64,000 bases of DNA from positions 1 through 64,000 of the forward strand of contig CACZQN010000049.1 in NCBI GenBank assembly GCA_902783375.1. The letters run 5' to 3'. The translations under genes and the position numbers were made by a program. The notes beneath the pieces are model-generated. The model was given only the letters and a program-made list of their open reading frames with translations. It ran no database searches and had not been told where the DNA came from. Source of the DNA: an uncultured Lachnospiraceae bacterium (GTDB lineage Bacteria > Bacillota > Clostridia > Lachnospirales > Lachnospiraceae). Below are positions 62,875 to 64,000 of the stretch, one piece after another (the first letter of the stretch is position 1; every line of letters begins with the position of its first letter).

Positions 62875-63579
62875 TCATCCCTTCTTCGTATCGGCGATCT
62901 CAAACTTATACCCGACTCCCCAGATGGTCTTGATGCTCCAGCCCGGGTGGTCCACTTTGTCAAGCTTTGCCCGCAGTCTCTTGATATGGGAGTCGACCGT
63001 CCGGCTGTCGCCGAAGTAATCGAAGCCCCAGAGGCTGTCAAGCAGGTTGTCTCTGGTAAAGACCTTGTTCGGATTCCCTGCCAGTGTCCACATGGTCTCG
63101 ATCTCTTTCTTGGTCAGGGAGATCTTCTCCTCCCCGATGTGCAGGGAATACTCATCCAGGTTGATCACCAGATTATCGATCCGGATCACATTCTCCTGGT
63201 TCCCGGTCTTTTCACTTTTCTCCATCCGTCTCAGCACGGCACGGACACGGGCCATCACTTCGCTTGGTGAAAATGGCTTGACGATGTAGTCATCTGCGCC
63301 GATATCGAGTCCCATGATCCGCTCGAAATCCTCTCCGCGCGCCGTGACGAGAATCACCGGCACATCCGACTTGTCCCGGATCCTCCGGCAGACCTCATAT
63401 CCGTCCACCTTCGGCATCATCACATCCAGGAGCACCACCGCCGGGGAGTATTCTTCAAAACAGCGGAGCGCATCCTCTCCGTCCTTCGCGATCACCGGAA
63501 TGAAGCCCTCTTTTTTGGAATACGCTGCCAGAATATCTGTAATATCTTTATTATCATCAGCAATCAGAATATGCTGCAT
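62875..63579 (-). CDS. Response regulator, OmpR/PhoB type
   Basis: A 234-residue regulator. The receiver domain has D8-D9 and phospho-acceptor D52 in LLDVMMPK, with Lys in VKPFSPSE; the winged helix has SLTKKEIETMWTLAGN and RTVDSHIKRLRAKL. Start ATG 63579 follows AAGGAGG; the frame extends 10 codons upstream without support. It is co-transcribed with the kinase downstream and is divergent from a secreted-protein gene, a possible target. Confidence 0.93.
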   Translation of the reverse strand: MQHILIADDNKDITDILAAYSKKEGFIPVIAKDGEDALRCFEEYSPAVVLLDVMMPKVDGYEVCRRIRDKSDVPVILVTARGEDFERIMGLDIGADDYIVKPFSPSEVMARVRAVLRRMEKSEKTGNQENVIRIDNLVINLDEYSLHIGEEKISLTKKEIETMWTLAGNPNKVFTRDNLLDSLWGFDYFGDSRTVDSHIKRLRAKLDKVDHPGWSIKTIWGVGYKFEIADTKKG

Positions 63580-63641
63580 ATCATCCTCCTTCGAGAAATG
63601 GTCTTCCACTGACTTCCTGATATTGTCGATTATAGTAGTAG

Positions 63642-63670
63642 ATTATAGCGGAACAATGGCACATTTTCAA
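63642..63670 (-). promoter_or_regulatory. Promoter for the regulator-kinase operon
   Basis: On the minus strand TTGAAA (63665-63670), 17-base spacer and a perfect TATAAT (63642-63647). Confidence 0.75.
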
Positions 63671-63756
63671 GAAAAATGTACCTTTCATGACACCATTCTG
63701 ACAAAGTTCTCGGCTATGATCCCGATAGGCTTAGACAAAGACGGAGGATTATGCCA

Positions 63757-64000
63757 ATGAAACACCTTATCCGTAAGGTTGCTCTGTCCTGTCTGGTTCT
63801 GATGTGTCTTCTCCTGTCCCCCGCGCTGCGCACAACGGTGTTTGCCGGGGAGGTACTGACAGCAGAGGAGCTTAAAGAACCAAAGTTGAATGTTACCTCG
63901 CTGTCGATGGTAACTGATGATAAATTCACGATACGAGTTTATAACCTGACAGAGACGCAGACAGCCACATTTAAAACTGACGATGCTGAGATTGCCAGTG
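63757..64000 (+). CDS. Secreted protein, Ig-like start (partial, runs off window)
   Basis: The first 81 residues are present. MKHLIRKVALSCLVLMCLLLS is cut here to its start; a basic tip, a hydrophobic core and a cleavage region near VFAGE form a signal peptide. The mature part (KLNVTSLSMVTDDKFTI, then TATFKTDDAEIAS) resembles a bacterial Ig-like (BIG2) strand pattern, as in surface or cell-wall proteins. Start ATG 63757 is nine bases after GGAGG; ATG 63751 is too close. The rest of the gene lies beyond the window. Confidence 0.7.
   Translation, partial: MKHLIRKVALSCLVLMCLLLSPALRTTVFAGEVLTAEELKEPKLNVTSLSMVTDDKFTIRVYNLTETQTATFKTDDAEIAS

Noticed and set aside
1..64000. CRISPR arrays, prophage, insertion sequences, rRNA operons
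   Set aside because: No regular spaced direct repeats, transposase, integrase, phage structural genes or rRNA were seen.

Overview
The window looks like a core chromosomal segment of a low-to-moderate GC Gram-positive anaerobe, most probably a Lachnospiraceae-like member of the Clostridia. The reasons are the gene set and its order (Rex, formate-tetrahydrofolate ligase, FtsK/SpoIIIE, RelA-HemZ-HisS-AspS, ComEA/ComEC, MecA, Lon, GerMN and SpoVB-type proteins), strong AGGAGG ribosome sites and sigma-A-like promoters. By eye GC is well above 50 percent. No phage, insertion sequence, CRISPR array or rRNA was seen. Species assignment is inference.

Layout. 1-9.5 kb: Entner-Doudoroff end genes (eda-kdgK), a small membrane protein with a zinc-dependent phospholipase C-like protein, rubredoxin, fhs, ftsK, mscL and rlmH. 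9.7-18.8 kb: rex-nnr-alr, divergent from an ABC-F gene followed by an unknown gene overlapping a spore-photoproduct-lyase-like radical SAM gene, then a convergent asparagine synthase. 19-30 kb: a SpoVB/MurJ-like flippase, a HAD hydrolase, the polyphosphate block pap-ppk1 with a barstar-like gene, yqeG and efp, an EF-G-like GTPase and galM. 30-42 kb: relA-hemZ-hisS-aspS-galM from one promoter, and udp-cdd-small ORF-recJ-apt; an AEC-family transporter points the other way. 42.3-50 kb: a probable 6S RNA, and comEA-regulator-kinase-GerMN lipoprotein-comEC-folC. 50.4-56.2 kb: a tightly coupled six-gene operon (DUF5685, DnaJ, membrane protein, LRR protein, VWA protein, MoxR-like ATPase). 56.4-64 kb: serS-mecA, lon, tRNA-Ser(CGA), a second two-component system, and the start of a secreted protein.

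How it works together. Much of the window is housekeeping: translation (three aminoacyl-tRNA synthetases, EF-P, EF-G-like, RlmH, tRNA-Ser), nucleotide salvage (Udp, Cdd, Apt), protein quality control (Lon, MecA), redox sensing (Rex) and stringent or polyphosphate stress metabolism (RelA, Ppk1, Pap). The less explained parts are (i) a roughly 175-bp palindromic MITE-like repeat with terminal inverted repeats and a branched internal fold, present as one full and two partial copies; (ii) the six-gene DnaJ/VWA/AAA operon; and (iii) a regulator-kinase-GerMN lipoprotein set resembling actinobacterial mtrA-mtrB-lpqB, placed inside the competence operon.
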